Part shown: positions 44,893 to 55,701 of the stretch, one piece after another
Layout of the letters: every line of letters starts with the position of its first letter
Position numbering within the stretch: the stretch's first letter is position 1
NCBI RefSeq assembly: GCF_001418205.1
Contig: NZ_LIQF01000005.1
Span: forward strand, 62,001 to 126,000
Length of the DNA stretch: 64,000 nucleotides
Source: Marinomonas fungiae
GTDB lineage: Bacteria; Pseudomonadota; Gammaproteobacteria; Pseudomonadales; Marinomonadaceae
Reading direction: 5' to 3'
Program-made: the position numbers and the translations under genes
The notes under the pieces: generated by a model
Seen by the model: the letters and a program-made list of their open reading frames with translations, nothing else
What the model was told of the DNA's origin: nothing
Database searches by the model: none

Positions 44893-47800
44893 TCAAACAA
44901 GCTTTTTCACTTCTTGCCATTGTTTCGCTAAACGCTTGTCGGAAATAGGCTCCAGCGTGCCTACCGTTTGGGCGAATAATGAAATTCTGTATTCTTCCAG
45001 CAACCAGCGATAACGAGTCAGATTGGGATCGTAAATACCTTTGTCATCGTGCGCTTTCTTTTGACGCAAGTACTGATCCCAAAGGTGCTCCAATTCACCG
45101 ACACCTGCGTTTTCCTTATTCAAATGGTTTTGAAAGCGCTCTAAACGCACTTCCACTCCTTTAAAATATCGCGGCAATTGTCCTAGCCAAAACAAAGGAG
45201 TTGCACCAATAAAGCCTGGATAGACCAAATTCTCCAACTGCTTCTTAATGTCGCCATAAACCCGAGTCCAAGGCAAAGGGATCGAGCCTTTCATTCGTTT
45301 GGCTACTTGCTGATACGCAGACAGTACTGAATGTAATTGTAGTGCCATTTCGTTGGCAATGGTCACCAATTTATTACGATGGTCAGCTAAACATTGCTCA
45401 AATTCTGTTTTAGTACGCGGCAGCGGACGCTCATCCAAAAAGACTTTTTCAACAATCGCATCCAACAAATCATCCAGCAGAATTTCTTTTTTCCCGATTG
45501 GAGCAAACAACAGCATAGACTCACGTAGCTTAGGCAGATTTTTCTCAAGGTATTTCATGTCCTTGTGAAGAGCGAGCTTGAGTAACGCAATGACCCCTTT
45601 TCGATGTTCTTCTAATGCCGTATTTGGATCATCAAACATCTTCAGCGAAACAGTGCCTTGGCTTGCAACCAAAGCAGGGAATGCCGTGACCTTGATACCA
45701 GCTTGTTTCAATTCCTGACGCTCAGGAACATCCTGATCAGGCCACTCAGTCAACTCTGCTTGTTCATGCTTTTTAGTGCCGAACTTGGCAAAGCTCTTCT
45801 CTACCATTTCGGCAAAGCGAGTTTGCAACTCAGAAAGGTCTTTACCACTGCCAAGCACTTTACCCCGTTCATCGATAACATCAATGTTTAAGGTTAAATG
45901 CCCTTCCAGACGCTCTGCGTTCCATTCAGACAAAGGAATATCAATCAGCGTTTCACGCTTAATTTGTAGCGACAGCTGCTCTAAAAGGTCGCCTTTATCT
46001 TTTGATAAATTCGGATAAATGCGCTCAACAAATTGTGGAATCGGCACAAAACGACGGCGCAAGGCTTTGGGCAAAGCACGGATCAATGATTCGCAACGCT
46101 CTTTTACATAGCCAGGTACCGCCCAGCCCAGCTCATCTAAGGTAAGCTGACGCAGTAAGCCAACCGGCACTTTCAGTGTTGCACCATCTTTTTGCTGGCC
46201 TGGGGCAAATTCGTAATCAATCGGTAACGCCACGCCATTCAGCGAGTAATTATCCGGAAAAGCGTATTCATCAACGTTGATATCCTGATTGATCAGATCC
46301 TCACGGGTCATCAGCAAGACATCAGGATTTTGCTTGGCAAAATACTCTATGCTTTTCTGATTACGCACATCGGCTGGTAAACGCTCGTTATAAAAGCTAA
46401 ACACAGCTTCATCATCGACCAAAATGTCGCGGGTCCGTAACTTGGCCTCTTGAGTCTCAACGTCTTTCATCAGCTCCTGATTGTGCTGATAAAACTTAGC
46501 TTTTGATTTTAGACCTTGCTCCACCAGTGCTTGGCGAATAAACACTTCGCGGGCATCCTCCGGATTTACGTGGCCATAATCAATGCGACGTTTCGCCACC
46601 AAAATCAAACCGTATAAAGACATCTGCTCAAAGGCAACGACTTTACCTTGGTTCCGTTCAAAGTGCGGGTCGAAGTACTGACGCTTCACAAACGGCGCCG
46701 CGTATTCTTCTACCCACACCGGATCAATTTTTGCCACGATACGGGCATACAGTTTACTGGTCTCCACGAGCTCCGCGGCCATGACCCACTGCGGCGGGCG
46801 CTTGAACAACATAGAGCCTGGGAAGATCGACAGCTTGCGAGAACGACAGCCCAACATGTCCTTGCTGTCGTCCATTTTGTTCGCCACCTGGGTGAATAAG
46901 CCCGCCAACAAGGCTCGATGAATCGAATCGTACTGACGCTCTTGATGTTCAACTTCTTTAAAGCCAAGTTGCTTACACGCAATCACGATCTGACGGTGAA
47001 TGTCACGCCATTCTCTCATGCGCATAAAGTTCAAAAACTGCTTACGACAGTACTGACGCAGTTGGTTCTGTGACAATTCCTGACGTTGAGTTTCAAAGCG
47101 CTGCCACAAATTCAGTAGCACCATAAAGTCAGAATTTTCGTCTTTGTCGACCGCATGACACTGGTCAGACTGAGTTTTCTTATCCTGCGGACGCTCTCGT
47201 GGATCTTGTACCGATAAAGCACTGACAATGATAGCGACTTCTTTGAGCACATCGTGGTCATTCGCCGCAATCAGCATGCGGCCTAATTTCGGATCGATCG
47301 GAAGTTTCGCTAATTGACGGCCAATGGTGGTTAAGCGATCCCCTTTCAGTGCCCCTAACTCAGTCAACGCACGGTAACCATCATTGATCATGCGTTTTTC
47401 AGGCATTTCAACAAATGGGAATTTCTCAACCGCACCCAGACGCAAGTTAGCCATCTGTAGAATTACCGAGGCCAAGTTGGTACGGAAGATTTCCGGATCA
47501 GTGAATTCTGGGCGAGCATTAAAGTCGTCTTCATCATACAGACGAATACAAATACCCTCCGCTACACGACCACATCGACCGGCACGCTGGTTCGCACTGG
47601 CTTGACTGATTTTTTCGATCGGCAGTTGTTGTACTTTTGAGCGCACACTATAGCGACTGATGCGCGCCAAACCTGGGTCGATTACATAGCGAATCCCCGG
47701 GACAGTCAGTGATGTCTCGGCAACGTTGGTTGACAACACAATTCGCCGACCACCATGGGGCTTAAAGATGCGCAGCTGCTCGGCACTGCTAAGACGAGCG

Positions 47801-48801
47801 TATAAGGGTAATACTTCAACACCCCGAAGCTCTTCTCGGCGCAGCAATTCAGCGGTTTCACGAATTTCGCGCTCACCGGGCAAGAACACTAAGATGTCAC
47901 CCGCCCCGTGATAACCGGAACCGCGTTCTTCAGCAATCAGCAAAGACACCGCATCGACAATACCTTGTTCCATGGACTGATCTTCATCGAGCTCTTCAAC
48001 GTCCGACTTACTCAACAAAGGCTGGTAACGAATTTCTACTGGGTAGGTACGACCGGAGACTTCAATAATGGGGGCGTTGTTAAAGTGACGCGAAAAACGC
48101 TCTACATCAATGGTTGCAGATGTGACAATAACTTTCAGATCAGGACGCTGCACCATGACACGCTTTAGGTAACCCAACAAGAAGTCGATGTTTAGACTGC
48201 GCTCGTGGGCTTCATCGATAATGATGGTGTCGTATTTTTGCAGGTATTTGTCCTGCTGAATTTCCGCCAGCAAGATACCATCGGTCATCAACTTGATCAG
48301 GGTGTCTTCTTGACTTTCATCGGTGAAACGAACTTGGAAACCAACCGCTTCACCTAGCTTAACTTCGAGCTCATCGCTAATTCGCTCTGCCACACTGCGA
48401 GCGGCAATACGACGGGGTTGAGTATGGCCGATTTGACCATTGATACCACGACCCGCATCCAAACACATTTTGGGAAGCTGAGTGGTTTTACCCGACCCGG
48501 TTTCACCGGCGATGATCACCACTTGGTTTTCTTGAATAGCCTTGATAATTTCATCACGACGGGCCGACACTGGCAGCGACTCATCGTATTTCACTGTCGG
48601 CATACGCTCTAAGCGTGCTTGGTATAATGCTTTAGAAGTTTCGACCAATTGCGCCAATTCGGCTTCCAACTTAGAGGTCGGTAGACCTTCACTACGACGC
48701 TTTTCTAGCATTTCCAGTTTTCGAGTGATGGCATGGCGATCTTTCACCATTAATGCAGCTTGCTGAATGTCGTGCAAAACTGTTTCCTGTTTATCTCGCA
48801 T
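44893..48801 (-). CDS. hrpA: ATP-dependent RNA helicase HrpA
   Basis: DEAH-box RNA helicase; 1302 aa from ATG 48801, close to the 1300 aa of E. coli HrpA. Walker A GETGSGKTTQLPK and TQPRRIAARSVA lie in the first RecA domain, with IIDEAHERSLN as motif II and VTSATID as motif III. STNVAETSLT and QRAGRCGR (motif VI) are in the second. HA2, OB-fold and the long HrpA-specific C-terminal DUF3418 region follow (for example LPIDYEFAPGQ, TEWPDQDVPE and ATPLFWLGQLPRY). The ribosome binding site is weak. The mlaA, NspS-like and GGDEF-EAL genes follow in the same direction with short gaps. Confidence 0.96.
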   Translation of the reverse strand: MRDKQETVLHDIQQAALMVKDRHAITRKLEMLEKRRSEGLPTSKLEAELAQLVETSKALYQARLERMPTVKYDESLPVSARRDEIIKAIQENQVVIIAGETGSGKTTQLPKMCLDAGRGINGQIGHTQPRRIAARSVAERISDELEVKLGEAVGFQVRFTDESQEDTLIKLMTDGILLAEIQQDKYLQKYDTIIIDEAHERSLNIDFLLGYLKRVMVQRPDLKVIVTSATIDVERFSRHFNNAPIIEVSGRTYPVEIRYQPLLSKSDVEELDEDQSMEQGIVDAVSLLIAEERGSGYHGAGDILVFLPGEREIRETAELLRREELRGVEVLPLYARLSSAEQLRIFKPHGGRRIVLSTNVAETSLTVPGIRYVIDPGLARISRYSVRSKVQQLPIEKISQASANQRAGRCGRVAEGICIRLYDEDDFNARPEFTDPEIFRTNLASVILQMANLRLGAVEKFPFVEMPEKRMINDGYRALTELGALKGDRLTTIGRQLAKLPIDPKLGRMLIAANDHDVLKEVAIIVSALSVQDPRERPQDKKTQSDQCHAVDKDENSDFMVLLNLWQRFETQRQELSQNQLRQYCRKQFLNFMRMREWRDIHRQIVIACKQLGFKEVEHQERQYDSIHRALLAGLFTQVANKMDDSKDMLGCRSRKLSIFPGSMLFKRPPQWVMAAELVETSKLYARIVAKIDPVWVEEYAAPFVKRQYFDPHFERNQGKVVAFEQMSLYGLILVAKRRIDYGHVNPEDAREVFIRQALVEQGLKSKAKFYQHNQELMKDVETQEAKLRTRDILVDDEAVFSFYNERLPADVRNQKSIEYFAKQNPDVLLMTREDLINQDINVDEYAFPDNYSLNGVALPIDYEFAPGQQKDGATLKVPVGLLRQLTLDELGWAVPGYVKERCESLIRALPKALRRRFVPIPQFVERIYPNLSKDKGDLLEQLSLQIKRETLIDIPLSEWNAERLEGHLTLNIDVIDERGKVLGSGKDLSELQTRFAEMVEKSFAKFGTKKHEQAELTEWPDQDVPERQELKQAGIKVTAFPALVASQGTVSLKMFDDPNTALEEHRKGVIALLKLALHKDMKYLEKNLPKLRESMLLFAPIGKKEILLDDLLDAIVEKVFLDERPLPRTKTEFEQCLADHRNKLVTIANEMALQLHSVLSAYQQVAKRMKGSIPLPWTRVYGDIKKQLENLVYPGFIGATPLFWLGQLPRYFKGVEVRLERFQNHLNKENAGVGELEHLWDQYLRQKKAHDDKGIYDPNLTRYRWLLEEYRISLFAQTVGTLEPISDKRLAKQWQEVKKLV

Positions 48802-49042
48802 GAAGTACAACGGACCTTACAATGACGCCACCAGCAAGCTGGTGGGTGATAACTGTTTAATATAAATGGGATTCTACCATTAAATACTGAAATTGGCGTT
48901 GACTGTATCAACCACAGTTTTAGGATGCACATATCTAACCTTATAGTTCTAAATTCTTACATCCTTTGCTTGGAAGCGTTTATAGTTGAGCTCTACAATG
49001 TAGCGACGTTACAACTTATAAACTTAACCATAAGGATGGCCC

Positions 49043-50008
49043 ATGTCAGATAAAGTGTATAACGATAACTCCTTAACCATCGGTAACACACCACTAGTAC
49101 GTCTTAACCGCATTGGTAATGGTAATATCTGGGCAAAAATTGAAGCTCGTAACCCGGCCTTTTCAGTTAAATGCCGTATCGGCGCAAACATGGTCTGGGA
49201 TGCAGAAAAACGCGGCGTGTTAAGCGAAGGCAAATCCATCGTTGAACCATCAAGTGGCAATACTGGTATCGCTCTGTGTTTCGTAGCCGCTGCACGTGGC
49301 TACCCTATCACCATCACGATGCCATCCAGTATGAGCCTTGAACGCCGTCAAGTAATGAAAGCATTGGGCGCGAACATCGTGCTAACTGAACCAGCAAAAG
49401 GCATGAAAGGCGCGATCGAAAAAGCCCAAGAAATCGCCCAAGATCCAAACTTTGTCTTACTACAACAGTTTGAAAACCCAGCCAATCCTGAAATTCACGA
49501 GAAAACGACCGGCCCAGAAATCTGGAACGACACCAACGGTGAAGTAGACGTATTCGTAGCAGGCGTCGGTACTGGTGGAACCATCACGGGTGTCAGCCGT
49601 TACATCAAAAACACGCAAGGTAAAGCCATCACCAGCGTTGCTGTTGAGCCAACTTCTTCGCCAGTGATCACACAAACCATCAACGGTGAAACGCCAACGC
49701 CAGCGCCACACAAGATCCAAGGTATCGGTGCGGGCTTTGTTCCTAAGAACCTAGATCTATCTGTGATTGACCGTGTTGAGCAAGTCTCAAACGAAGATGC
49801 GATTGCCATGGCGAAACGCCTAATGCGTGAAGAAGGTATTCTATGCGGTATTTCTTGTGGTGCCGCAGTCGTAGCAGCTGAACGTCTAAGCCAAGAGTCA
49901 GAATTTGCAGACAAGAAAATCGTTGTGGTACTACCTGATTCAGGTGAGCGTTACCTATCAACAGCATTATTTGAAGGTGAATTCAGCGAGAACGAAACCG
50001 TTCAATAA
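49043..50008 (+). CDS. cysK: Cysteine synthase A
   Basis: PLP enzyme making cysteine from O-acetylserine and sulfide; 321 aa. The motif [14 protein letters not shown] has the PLP lysine at K43, and its wording is that of CysK rather than Cys[11 protein letters not shown] binds substrate, [15 protein letters not shown] holds the phosphate and [13 protein letters not shown] lies near the end. Starts at ATG 49043 with AAGGAT upstream, divergent from hrpA. A possible promoter, TTGGAA (48970-48975) with TACAAT (48994-48999), is 18 bases apart. A strong terminator follows. Confidence 0.95.
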   Translation: MSDKVYNDNSLTIGNTPLVRLNRIGNGNIWAKIEARNPAFSVKCRIGANMVWDAEKRGVLSEGKSIVEPSSGNTGIALCFVAAARGYPITITMPSSMSLERRQVMKALGANIVLTEPAKGMKGAIEKAQEIAQDPNFVLLQQFENPANPEIHEKTTGPEIWNDTNGEVDVFVAGVGTGGTITGVSRYIKNTQGKAITSVAVEPTSSPVITQTINGETPTPAPHKIQGIGAGFVPKNLDLSVIDRVEQVSNEDAIAMAKRLMREEGILCGISCGAAVVAAERLSQESEFADKKIVVVLPDSGERYLSTALFEGEFSENETVQ

Positions 50009-50032
50009 TTCGCTGACGCCTTACTGAAATGT

Positions 50033-50066
50033 AAAAGCCGATTGCGATGGATCGCAGTCGGCTTTT
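50033..50066. terminator. Terminator between convergent cysK and yafJ-like genes
   Basis: 16-bp stem (50033-50048 with 50051-50066, one G-T mismatch, 2-nt loop) with A and T runs on both sides. Confidence 0.9.
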
Positions 50067-50086
50067 TATTGTTTCGCGATTAAGGC

Positions 50087-50884
50087 TCACGCGTCTTTGC
50101 TTGCTTCGGGCTTAACCTGTGAGACTAACTCGCCCGCTTCAAACACGCACATCTCACCTGTTTGCATCTGTTGCCAAGCTTCATTTTCTGTTAGAGGTTG
50201 GGTAGCAATCACCGTTACTACATCTTTATCGGTGGTCACTTCTTTAAAGTCTACCGTCATATCTTCATCTGCCAAGGTCGCAGGCTTGAATGGTGCTCGG
50301 CGGGTAATCCAATGCAGTTTCGTGGTGCAGTAGCAGAATAGGTACTGACCATTCGATAGCATCATGTTGAACACCCCTTTGTCACGCAAGCGATCACAAA
50401 GCTCAGCCAAGGTTTTCGTCAGCGTTTGCACATCAGGCATGGTATCGCCAAATTTCGCCAACAACTGCTCAATAATCCAACAAAAAGCACGCTCTGAATC
50501 CGTGGTACCTAGCGGGAAATGAGTCAGCAGGCTAAGACTCTGTGGCGTGTCTAACTGCCCATTATGAGCATAGCTCCACGTGGTGTCCCATAACAAACGA
50601 CTGAAAGGATGCGTATTCGGTAAACAAACATGCCCCACGTTTGCTTGGCGAATATGACTGATGACAACATCGCATTTCAATGAGGTTTTACTCATCACGT
50701 CCGCCATATCGGAATCGGCACTTGGACGTGGATCATGGATCGCCCACACCTGATTGTCGCGATACATGGCCATACCCCAGCCATCTTTATGAGGTCCCGT
50801 ACGACCACCTCGGGCGCGTAGGCCAGAGAAACTGAAGCAAATGTCCGTCGGGACATTGGCACTCATTCCAAGCAACTCACACAT
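50087..50884 (-). CDS. Class II glutamine amidotransferase, YafJ type
   Basis: 265 aa. The N-terminal nucleophile is Cys2 (MCELLGMSANVPTD), exposed after Met removal. GPHKDGWGMAMY and SHIRQANVGHV are followed by NTHPF and WSYAHNGQL, which make up the Ntn-amidotransferase glutaminase site. There is no synthetase domain, so the ammonia acceptor is unknown; E. coli YafJ is similarly uncharacterised. It overlaps the upstream VWA gene by 8 bases and is the last gene of the dnaX-led run. Confidence 0.88.
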   Translation of the reverse strand: MCELLGMSANVPTDICFSFSGLRARGGRTGPHKDGWGMAMYRDNQVWAIHDPRPSADSDMADVMSKTSLKCDVVISHIRQANVGHVCLPNTHPFSRLLWDTTWSYAHNGQLDTPQSLSLLTHFPLGTTDSERAFCWIIEQLLAKFGDTMPDVQTLTKTLAELCDRLRDKGVFNMMLSNGQYLFCYCTTKLHWITRRAPFKPATLADEDMTVDFKEVTTDKDVVTVIATQPLTENEAWQQMQTGEMCVFEAGELVSQVKPEASKDA

Positions 50885-52763
50885 CTAATTCATCTTCTAT
50901 TTTTTGTTTACGTTTTTTTCTCATGCGACGGAACACGGCATATCCGCCAACCAACACAAGAAGTGCCGCGCCATTCAGAACGCCATATAAAATCCAATCA
51001 GAGGAGGTTAACTCGGCAGGAGCCGAATCAGATTCTGTAATATCCTCTGGTAAAGCAGAGCTGTCTGTATCAGAAGCATCCGATGCATTGTCGACGACCT
51101 CTTCAGGCGGCGACTCTGGAATTGTCACGACAGCAACTTGCGGAGTTACCACCAGTGGAACTAAATCACGATTAGAGGCACCCATAGCTGCAATCATACT
51201 GCCGCCACCATCACCAGAGGAGCGACTTACATTAACGTCGCCAGCGCCATCACGAGAAAGATACCAAGACGGTGTTGAATACTCAAAACGAACACCTGTT
51301 TGAGTAATACCAATTAAACGAACATGGGCACTTACAGTACTATTCGGCGAGACTGGATAAATCTTTTGCCAAAAGCCCTCCCCGATCAAGGGCATTTCTA
51401 TTGAATCTTCCGCACCGTCACCTGTCGTTATAATTAGACGCGCATTACTTCGCAGCATATTGAGCCGTAAGTTAGTTGGTTTGACCGAGAACGCCACAAA
51501 ATTCTCGCTCTGGCGCTCCGCCTCTAAGGTAATCGGGGCCGTGACCGAGAAAAACTGACTTAACTTTCGAACAAAAGTCTTACCATCCACCTCAGATATC
51601 AGCTCATAGTTGCCTTCGTCAGTAATTTTTTCAATTTTGTTTTTAAACTGACGATTAGCCTGAGCCAAGGGCACATTTAGCAATTGTTTGGTACTTTCAC
51701 CACTCAAAAGATTCAAGCGTTGATTAACATTGATCAGATTGAGTATCTCTGGATCATCAATCAACCGATTATCCTGGAATAGTCCTACGGTTGAGTAAAT
51801 AGGCTCATTAACAAAAAGGACAGGAGCCACCTTAGTCACTTGAGCACTGAGTTTTGTAATGACTCGAATATTACTGCGCTCCACATCGACGTTTTCCACT
51901 TGCCATGTACCGACATCAGGCTTAGCAATAGTAGCTAACAAATAATGGGGGGCTGTGACTGCAGAAACATTCTCCGCAGATAGATTTAAACGTTCACCAT
52001 TAGGCTTGTAAATGGTGGGAGTCTGACCCGCTTTGTTAAAGACTAATAAGGTTGCTTCTTCTATAGCCTCATCAATAAAAAAAGTGTTTCCTTCAAATGG
52101 CACTTCTTCAGAAGGGGCCGCTTGAGAGAAAATCCTATCGAAGGTGCCAAGCATTTCTTCTGGTGTCGCAACTTCGGTATAAAGTGCATCGGTTAATGTC
52201 GACATCGACTTTAGCATCTCTTTATCGGCATAACTGGTCATTGATACTGTATGCAGATGAACTCCACGCTTAGCAAGGTCTGCTGCCAATTCGTTCATTA
52301 AGCGCGAGCGTGACGCATCATTAACCGCTTTGTCTAGACTGACATCGACCATTCCATCTGTTACAAGAATCCAGTGACGCTCAAAACCGGGCGCCAAATC
52401 ACCAGCGTCAGGTGTCTGCAATAACATCCGTACAATAGACTCTAAGTCTGTTTTTAAATCACCTGGCGTATAACTGCTTACAGCCTGATTTAATCGTAAC
52501 TTCGAAGCTGGATTAATGGTCGTCTCGGGCAACAACACGCGAGCACGCTCACCGAACAGCCACACACCTAAGGTAGCCTTTTCTTCGGGAGCAAGATCTG
52601 AAATCAATTTGAGGGATTCTGCTGTCAGCTTGTCCGGATCACTGATCAACATACTGCCGGAAGCATCGATGATTAATCGAAATTGAGTGTCGGCGGATGC
52701 CCAGGAGGACATCATAAGAAGCGTTACCAGCAAACATGTTTGAACGTGCTTTCGTATAACCAT
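50877..52763 (-). CDS. Membrane-anchored von Willebrand factor A protein
   Basis: 628 aa from ATG 52763, chosen for GGAGTAAGAAG upstream and the resulting signal peptide (VQTCLLVTLLMMSSWASA). A VWA domain follows at once: the MIDAS motif DASGSM (about residue 33), then the Thr and Asp ligands around TDGMVDVS. The middle 300 residues are beta-rich extracytoplasmic sequence. A low-complexity Ser/Glu/Ala region and one C-terminal helix (YGVLNGAALLVLVGGYAVF) with a basic tail anchor it in the inner membrane, domain outside. Its partner is unknown. It is embedded between ycgN and the amidotransferase gene. Confidence 0.82.
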   Translation of the reverse strand: MVIRKHVQTCLLVTLLMMSSWASADTQFRLIIDASGSMLISDPDKLTAESLKLISDLAPEEKATLGVWLFGERARVLLPETTINPASKLRLNQAVSSYTPGDLKTDLESIVRMLLQTPDAGDLAPGFERHWILVTDGMVDVSLDKAVNDASRSRLMNELAADLAKRGVHLHTVSMTSYADKEMLKSMSTLTDALYTEVATPEEMLGTFDRIFSQAAPSEEVPFEGNTFFIDEAIEEATLLVFNKAGQTPTIYKPNGERLNLSAENVSAVTAPHYLLATIAKPDVGTWQVENVDVERSNIRVITKLSAQVTKVAPVLFVNEPIYSTVGLFQDNRLIDDPEILNLINVNQRLNLLSGESTKQLLNVPLAQANRQFKNKIEKITDEGNYELISEVDGKTFVRKLSQFFSVTAPITLEAERQSENFVAFSVKPTNLRLNMLRSNARLIITTGDGAEDSIEMPLIGEGFWQKIYPVSPNSTVSAHVRLIGITQTGVRFEYSTPSWYLSRDGAGDVNVSRSSGDGGGSMIAAMGASNRDLVPLVVTPQVAVVTIPESPPEEVVDNASDASDTDSSALPEDITESDSAPAELTSSDWILYGVLNGAALLVLVGGYAVFRRMRKKRKQKIEDELDV

Positions 52764-52806
52764 CTTCTTACTCCTGAGCAACTGCTTAAAATGGTAAATC
52801 GAAGAT

Positions 52807-53292
52807 TCAGCCCTGAGTCGGATCGAAGGACTCAGGCATTCCATGAACCCATCTAATTATATGTTCTTGCCAGCGGTCTTCGTCAACGCTGTTTTCGTTT
52901 ACCGCGTAATGACTCACATTTAGCCCTTGACTGAGCATTTCTCGATGACTGCCCACTACTAACGGATGCCAATTAGGCAAATCACCTGTTTCATGAAGCA
53001 CTCGGTAACTGCAGGTATCAGGCAACCAATCAAACGACTCAACATCTTGAGGTGTTAGAGACAAACAGCCCTCTACTTTCTCAAGTCGTTGATCGTATAC
53101 TTTACAGCGACAAGCCTTGATGTCTAGTTGATGACAAGAAAGATTGGTGTAGTAAACCTCCTCCGTTTCATCATCAACGAGTTTCTGCAGACAGCATTTT
53201 GCACAGCCGTCACAGATAGACTCCCACTCCGCTGGAGACATTTGCGCCAACGGAGTCGTTTTCCAAAATGGCTCATAACGTTTCGCGATCAT
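52807..53292 (-). CDS. ycgN: YcgN-family cysteine-cluster protein (UPF0260)
   Basis: 161 aa. Conserved cysteine cluster CDGCAKCCLQKL near residues 28-39, then SCHQLDIKACRCKVYDQR and a CSYR near 95, a CxxCxxCC-type layout suggesting an Fe-S cluster or zinc site. PLVVGSHREM and RWVHGM are typical of the family. The stop lies 43 bases before the VWA gene. It overlaps ycgL by one base (TAATG). Function unknown. Confidence 0.92.
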   Translation of the reverse strand: MIAKRYEPFWKTTPLAQMSPAEWESICDGCAKCCLQKLVDDETEEVYYTNLSCHQLDIKACRCKVYDQRLEKVEGCLSLTPQDVESFDWLPDTCSYRVLHETGDLPNWHPLVVGSHREMLSQGLNVSHYAVNENSVDEDRWQEHIIRWVHGMPESFDPTQG

Positions 53293-53582
53293 TAGTAACG
53301 AGCTTCCGTAGGCGCTTTGTAAAGGTCTAATAAATACTCATCACGCACTGGCGGCAACTGCAAATAGAACCCCTTTTCGCGAATCTCTTTCATGACATCT
53401 TCCGCATTTGCGCGGGCCAATTTCTTTTCTGGCTTCAACAGCATCGTCATAGCACTGATCGGCTTACCGAAACGCTCCATTAGCATTTCAGGTACATCTT
53501 TAAAGCCTTTCTGCTTTTCCACGTAAAGGTACATTTCATCACGCTTTGAAGAGCGGAAAATTTCAATAATCAAATGGCTCAT
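53292..53582 (-). CDS. ycgL: YcgL-domain protein
   Basis: 96 aa from ATG 53582. The compact YcgL fold is recognised from [17 protein letters not shown], a [12 protein letters not shown] motif and [15 protein letters not shown]. It is commonly found beside rnd and ycgN in gammaproteobacteria, as here. Cytosolic; function unknown. The start is separated from rnd by 23 bases. Confidence 0.9.
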   Translation of the reverse strand: MSHLIIEIFRSSKRDEMYLYVEKQKGFKDVPEMLMERFGKPISAMTMLLKPEKKLARANAEDVMKEIREKGFYLQLPPVRDEYLLDLYKAPTEARY

Positions 53583-53605
53583 AGTGAGTCTCACAATGTC
53601 TCGGG

Positions 53606-54745
53606 TTACTTGGAAAATTTCTCAAGCAAAGGCTTAACAACCTTATCTTGACGCCAACCATTAAAAGCTGGATTCGACCAATCCATCGGTGAACCTTCAT
53701 AAATATGTCGTAACAATGGGTCCAGCAATTTGCGCTTCAGAACCACTTCAGGAGCAATTGAAAGCGCCTGCGCCTGCTCTTTTAAATAAGCGCGAATGGC
53801 TTTCGATAAATCGCCGGCGTCTGAAGGTAACGGGGCAGGCAGTGCGACCTGATATTCATCGGGACTTAACTCATTCACTAGCGCCACTTTCTCAACAATC
53901 ACTTGTGAAAACAAGCGTACTTGCTTTGGAGTAATATCTTCAGCTTTGCCAACCGCCCGAGCATTATCAGGCATTGACTTCGCCAAAGCCCACAACGTTC
54001 GGTCTTTTAGCACTTGCCCACGCGGGATGTTATCCGCACGGGCACGCTCGTCACGCCACAAGAATAGCAAACGTAATAGCGTTAAGCTTTTCGGGCTTAA
54101 GCGCCACGCAGCCTTAATACCGTCCCAATTTTGTTCGGCATCATTATTCTGTAGGTATTGCCACTTTAGGCTTTCGCAGTCCTCGAGCACCCAGTCCAGC
54201 ATGCCTTTCTCTTCAAGACGAGCGACTTGCATTGGGTATACATGGGCAAGATAAATCACATCAAGCGCAGCATAACGTTTTTGCGCATCAGTTAAAGGGC
54301 GCAAGGTCCAATCTGAGCGAGTTTCGTCTTTCGCCACCTCAATGTCTAAGTAAGCTTTGACCAACTTCACATAGCTCAAAGACCACTCAGCACCCGCAAA
54401 GGCTTCACCGATTTGTGTGTCATAAAATGGCGTAGGCAAAACCCCCACTAGATCATCAAAAACATCTAAATCTTCAGAGCAAGCATGAAACACCTTCATC
54501 ACCTGCTCGTTGATTAACAAGTCACGAAGCGGCGACCAGTCGGTGATGGTTTGCGGGTCAATCAGTATCGCCTGCTTCCCTTCGGAAATCTGGATCAATC
54601 CCGTAACTGGGTAAAATGTAGTACGACGAACAAATTCTGTATCGACAGCAACGAACGGTAATGTGGTCCAATAGTCACACCACTTTGCTAATTCCGCATC
54701 GTTTTCCACCCAAACAATGTCTAGGTTTTGGTTTTGAGTTTCCAT
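53606..54745 (-). CDS. rnd: Ribonuclease D
   Basis: 3'-5' exoribonuclease that trims stable-RNA precursors; 379 aa. DEDD catalytic motifs: [16 protein letters not shown] (D and E), a middle [13 protein letters not shown] (D) and [14 protein letters not shown] (D with Tyr). An HRDC domain follows ([19 protein letters not shown], about residues 215-300). It begins one base after the recR stop, so it is tightly coupled. Confidence 0.95.
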   Translation of the reverse strand: METQNQNLDIVWVENDAELAKWCDYWTTLPFVAVDTEFVRRTTFYPVTGLIQISEGKQAILIDPQTITDWSPLRDLLINEQVMKVFHACSEDLDVFDDLVGVLPTPFYDTQIGEAFAGAEWSLSYVKLVKAYLDIEVAKDETRSDWTLRPLTDAQKRYAALDVIYLAHVYPMQVARLEEKGMLDWVLEDCESLKWQYLQNNDAEQNWDGIKAAWRLSPKSLTLLRLLFLWRDERARADNIPRGQVLKDRTLWALAKSMPDNARAVGKAEDITPKQVRLFSQVIVEKVALVNELSPDEYQVALPAPLPSDAGDLSKAIRAYLKEQAQALSIAPEVVLKRKLLDPLLRHIYEGSPMDWSNPAFNGWRQDKVVKPLLEKFSK

Positions 54746-54746
54746 G

Positions 54747-55340
54747 TTAAAGTTTTTTCCGGCCTTCTAGTGCCAATGCCAACGTATTACCGTCAACGTA
54801 TTCTAATTCACCACCCATAGGTACGCCTTGAGCGATACGACTCACCTCAACACCTTGAGGTTTTAATAACTGCGCAATGTAATGGCTGGTGGCTTCACCC
54901 TCAACGGTGCTGTTGGTTGCGATGATCACTTCTTCGACGCCCTGCTGCTTTGTAATCTCTTCTAATCGATCCAAACCCAGCTCTTCAGGGCCAATGCCAT
55001 CAATGGGTGATAGATGACCTAATAACACAAAATATAAACCATCAAACTGCTTAGTGCTTTCGATAGCAACCACATCCGCAGGCGTCTCAACAATGCACAA
55101 TCGACTGCGATTGCGTTGCTCATCGGCACACACTGGACACAGATTATCTTCTGTCAATGTGCGACACTGACTGCAGCGCCCCACTTTATCCAGAGCCAAA
55201 CGCAAAGACTGAGCTAATCGGTCAGCCCCTTGGGAATCGCGCTCTAACAAATAGAGCGCCATTTTTTGCGCTGATTTTGGCCCGACACCGGGTAAGCAGC
55301 GCAAGGACTCAATCAGCTCTTTGATTAACGGGCTGAACAA
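54747..55340 (-). CDS. recR: Recombination mediator RecR
   Basis: 197 aa. RecR loads RecA at gaps together with RecF and RecO. It has the N-terminal helix-hairpin-helix [20 protein letters not shown], a zinc finger of two pairs, CSQC and CPVC (about residues 57-73), and a Toprim domain beginning [14 protein letters not shown], ending in [19 protein letters not shown]. Part of the conserved dnaX-ybaB-recR order; it follows ybaB by 15 bases. Confidence 0.97.
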   Translation of the reverse strand: MFSPLIKELIESLRCLPGVGPKSAQKMALYLLERDSQGADRLAQSLRLALDKVGRCSQCRTLTEDNLCPVCADEQRNRSRLCIVETPADVVAIESTKQFDGLYFVLLGHLSPIDGIGPEELGLDRLEEITKQQGVEEVIIATNSTVEGEATSHYIAQLLKPQGVEVSRIAQGVPMGGELEYVDGNTLALALEGRKKL

Positions 55341-55355
55341 TCGGCCACTCCTCTC

Positions 55356-55682
55356 TTAGAACGGCATTTTAAAACCAGGAGGAATTGGCATGCCCGCAGT
55401 TGCCGCAGACATTTTGTCTTTTGAAGCCGCTTCGATATTACGAACTGCATCGTTGATCGCAGCCGCAATTAAATCCTCTAGCATTTCTTTATCATCTTCA
55501 AACAAAGAATCATCAATGGACACACGCTTAACATCGTGGCGACCAGTCATAGTGATCTTTACAAGACCCGCGCCTGCTTGACCTTCAACTTCCATGTTGC
55601 CGATTTCTTCTTGGGCTTTCTGCATATTTTCCTGCATTTTTTGCGCTTGGCGCATCATATTGCCCATTCCACCTTTAAACAT
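55356..55682 (-). CDS. ybaB: YbaB/EbfC-family nucleoid-associated protein
   Basis: 108 aa from ATG 55682 (GGAG upstream), which gives the standard [17 protein letters not shown] start. Rich in Met, Gln and Lys in the first helix; then [26 protein letters not shown] and a C-terminal [10 protein letters not shown] typical of the family. It binds DNA as a dimer with little specificity. Located between dnaX and recR. Confidence 0.95.
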   Translation of the reverse strand: MFKGGMGNMMRQAQKMQENMQKAQEEIGNMEVEGQAGAGLVKITMTGRHDVKRVSIDDSLFEDDKEMLEDLIAAAINDAVRNIEAASKDKMSAATAGMPIPPGFKMPF

Positions 55683-55701
55683 ATTTTTCTCCAATAGTTG
55701 A

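Noticed and set aside
48899..48911. TTGACTGTATCAA upstream of cysK as an FNR site
   Set aside because: The spacer between half-sites is three bases rather than four and the left half is imperfect, so Fnr binding is not supported.
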